Source: Xanthomonas sp. CFBP 8443
GTDB lineage: Bacteria > Pseudomonadota > Gammaproteobacteria > Xanthomonadales > Xanthomonadaceae
Direction: 5' to 3'
Assembly: GCF_025666195.1 (NCBI RefSeq)
Contig: NZ_CP102592.1
Location: 1,488,001-1,552,000, forward strand
DNA: 64,000 bases
The position numbers and the translations under genes are program-made. The notes under the pieces are model-generated. The model had not been told where the DNA came from, did no database searches, and saw only the letters and a program-made list of their open reading frames with translations. Every line of letters starts with the position of its first letter. Position 1 is the stretch's first letter. Below are positions 63,463-64,000 of this stretch, piece by piece.

Positions 63463-64000
63463 GACCGGGCTGCGGCAGCGCATCACCCTGTGGCTGGTCG
63501 GCTATGCGGCGCTGCTGTCGCTGGCGGTGTTCGTGCACGGCTACATCGTCAACGACCAGGCCGAGCAGCTGACCTGGCGCTCGCTGCTGAGCTCGGAACT
63601 GGAGCATTTCCTGGCGCGCAGCGCGGTCGATCCGGACTACCGCTGGATCGACACCCGCACCGTGAGCCTGTACGGCGACGAAGGCGGCGAGCCGCTGCCG
63701 CCGACGGTGGCGGCCCTGGCGCCGGGCCTGCACGACGACGTGCCGCTGGAAGGCCGCGACAAGGTGGTGCTGGTGCAGGACGTGCACGGCCGCCGCCTGG
63801 CGCTGTCGCTGGACATCACCGAACTGCAGAAGCACGAAGAGAACCTGGCGCTGTGGATGCTGCTGTCCAACGTGATCGCGGTGCTGCTGCTCGGCGCGCT
63901 GGTGGCCTGGGGCCTGGGCCGCGTGGTGCAGCCGCTCACCGACATGGCGCAGCGCATCGGCAGTCTGCGTCCGGACCGGCCGGGCCAGCGCATCGAGGTG
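63452..64000 (+). CDS. Sensor histidine kinase (3' end outside window)
   Basis: The frame from ATG 63452 stays open to the end of the window (183 codons). It begins with a transmembrane helix (ITLWLVGYAALLSLAVFVHG), a periplasmic sensor loop of about 110 residues (ending RRLALSLDITELQKHEENLA), a second helix (LWMLLSNVIAVLLLGALVAW) and the start of a HAMP domain (VVQPLTDMAQRIGSL). The catalytic domains lie beyond the edge. It overlaps the response-regulator gene, forming one two-component operon. The sensor loop is acidic and lacks the ExxE iron motif of PmrB-type loops in the part visible. Confidence 0.9.
   Translation, partial: MPRRTGLRQRITLWLVGYAALLSLAVFVHGYIVNDQAEQLTWRSLLSSELEHFLARSAVDPDYRWIDTRTVSLYGDEGGEPLPPTVAALAPGLHDDVPLEGRDKVVLVQDVHGRRLALSLDITELQKHEENLALWMLLSNVIAVLLLGALVAWGLGRVVQPLTDMAQRIGSLRPDRPGQRIEV

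Overview
The window is a G+C-rich chromosomal segment (about 70 % by eye) with the gene content and intergenic palindromic repeats of a gammaproteobacterium of the Xanthomonadaceae, most likely Xanthomonas. Supporting signs are a secreted M2 (ACE-like) peptidyl-dipeptidase, a very large TonB-dependent receptor paired with a carbohydrate locus, a roughly 2,900-residue cyclic beta-1,2-glucan synthase, and stem-loop repeats around a CTTCAG core. I infer the genus; the species is not determined. No tRNA, rRNA, CRISPR array, insertion sequence or prophage was found.

Layout. 1-5,600: the end of an AlkB-type dioxygenase, an HD hydrolase, a DUF1993 protein, and a coupled pair (cyclic-nucleotide-binding/thioredoxin-reductase-like fusion plus a UBP zinc-finger protein), followed by a 222-bp-period repeat array. 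5,600-13,650: a UvrA paralogue, a Tat-exported short-chain dehydrogenase, a broken GH3 glycosidase tail, an SMI1-like protein, a small membrane protein with a frameshifted TonB-like gene, and an alcohol dehydrogenase divergent from a TetR regulator with paired operators. 13,650-19,500: a second repeat array, a DUF763 protein, a lysine-rich H1-like DUF6496 protein, a MazG-like pyrophosphohydrolase, a small unknown gene and a second SMI1-like protein.

19,500-32,500 is the most coherent system: an alginate or oligo-uronate utilisation locus. Six minus-strand genes (PL6 lyase, PL17 exo-lyase, MFS uronate transporter, DEH-reductase-like SDR, exported SGNH/GDSL esterase, KdgK kinase) have 4-base overlaps or short gaps. 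They diverge from a TonB-dependent receptor and a GntR/FCD regulator on the plus strand. The 280-bp AT-richer divergent region carries candidate ACCAAT/ATTGGT operators. The proposed flow is: receptor uptake, depolymerisation to monomer, MFS import, reduction of DEH to KDG, and phosphorylation to KDPG. The esterase suggests an O-acetylated (bacterial) alginate as substrate.

32,900-43,100: ndvB with a small overlapping downstream ORF, then an FDH-like zinc dehydrogenase. 43,270-44,580: a third repeat array (150-bp period), a cluster of three DnaA boxes next to an AT-rich patch, and the katE terminator. 44,580-51,500: katE, a membrane diguanylate cyclase with a G14 tract upstream, a secreted protein, a methyltransferase, DUF2938 and a divergent MerR regulator. 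51,600-57,950: gcvP under a tandem glycine riboswitch, a Bcr/CflA exporter, a small conserved protein, a GNAT acetyltransferase and an AT-rich Sel1-repeat gene that looks transferred. 58,000-64,000: the M2 peptidase lipoprotein, then eptA and a PAP2 phosphatase divergent from a response regulator and a sensor kinase cut by the window end, which looks like a lipid A modification module.
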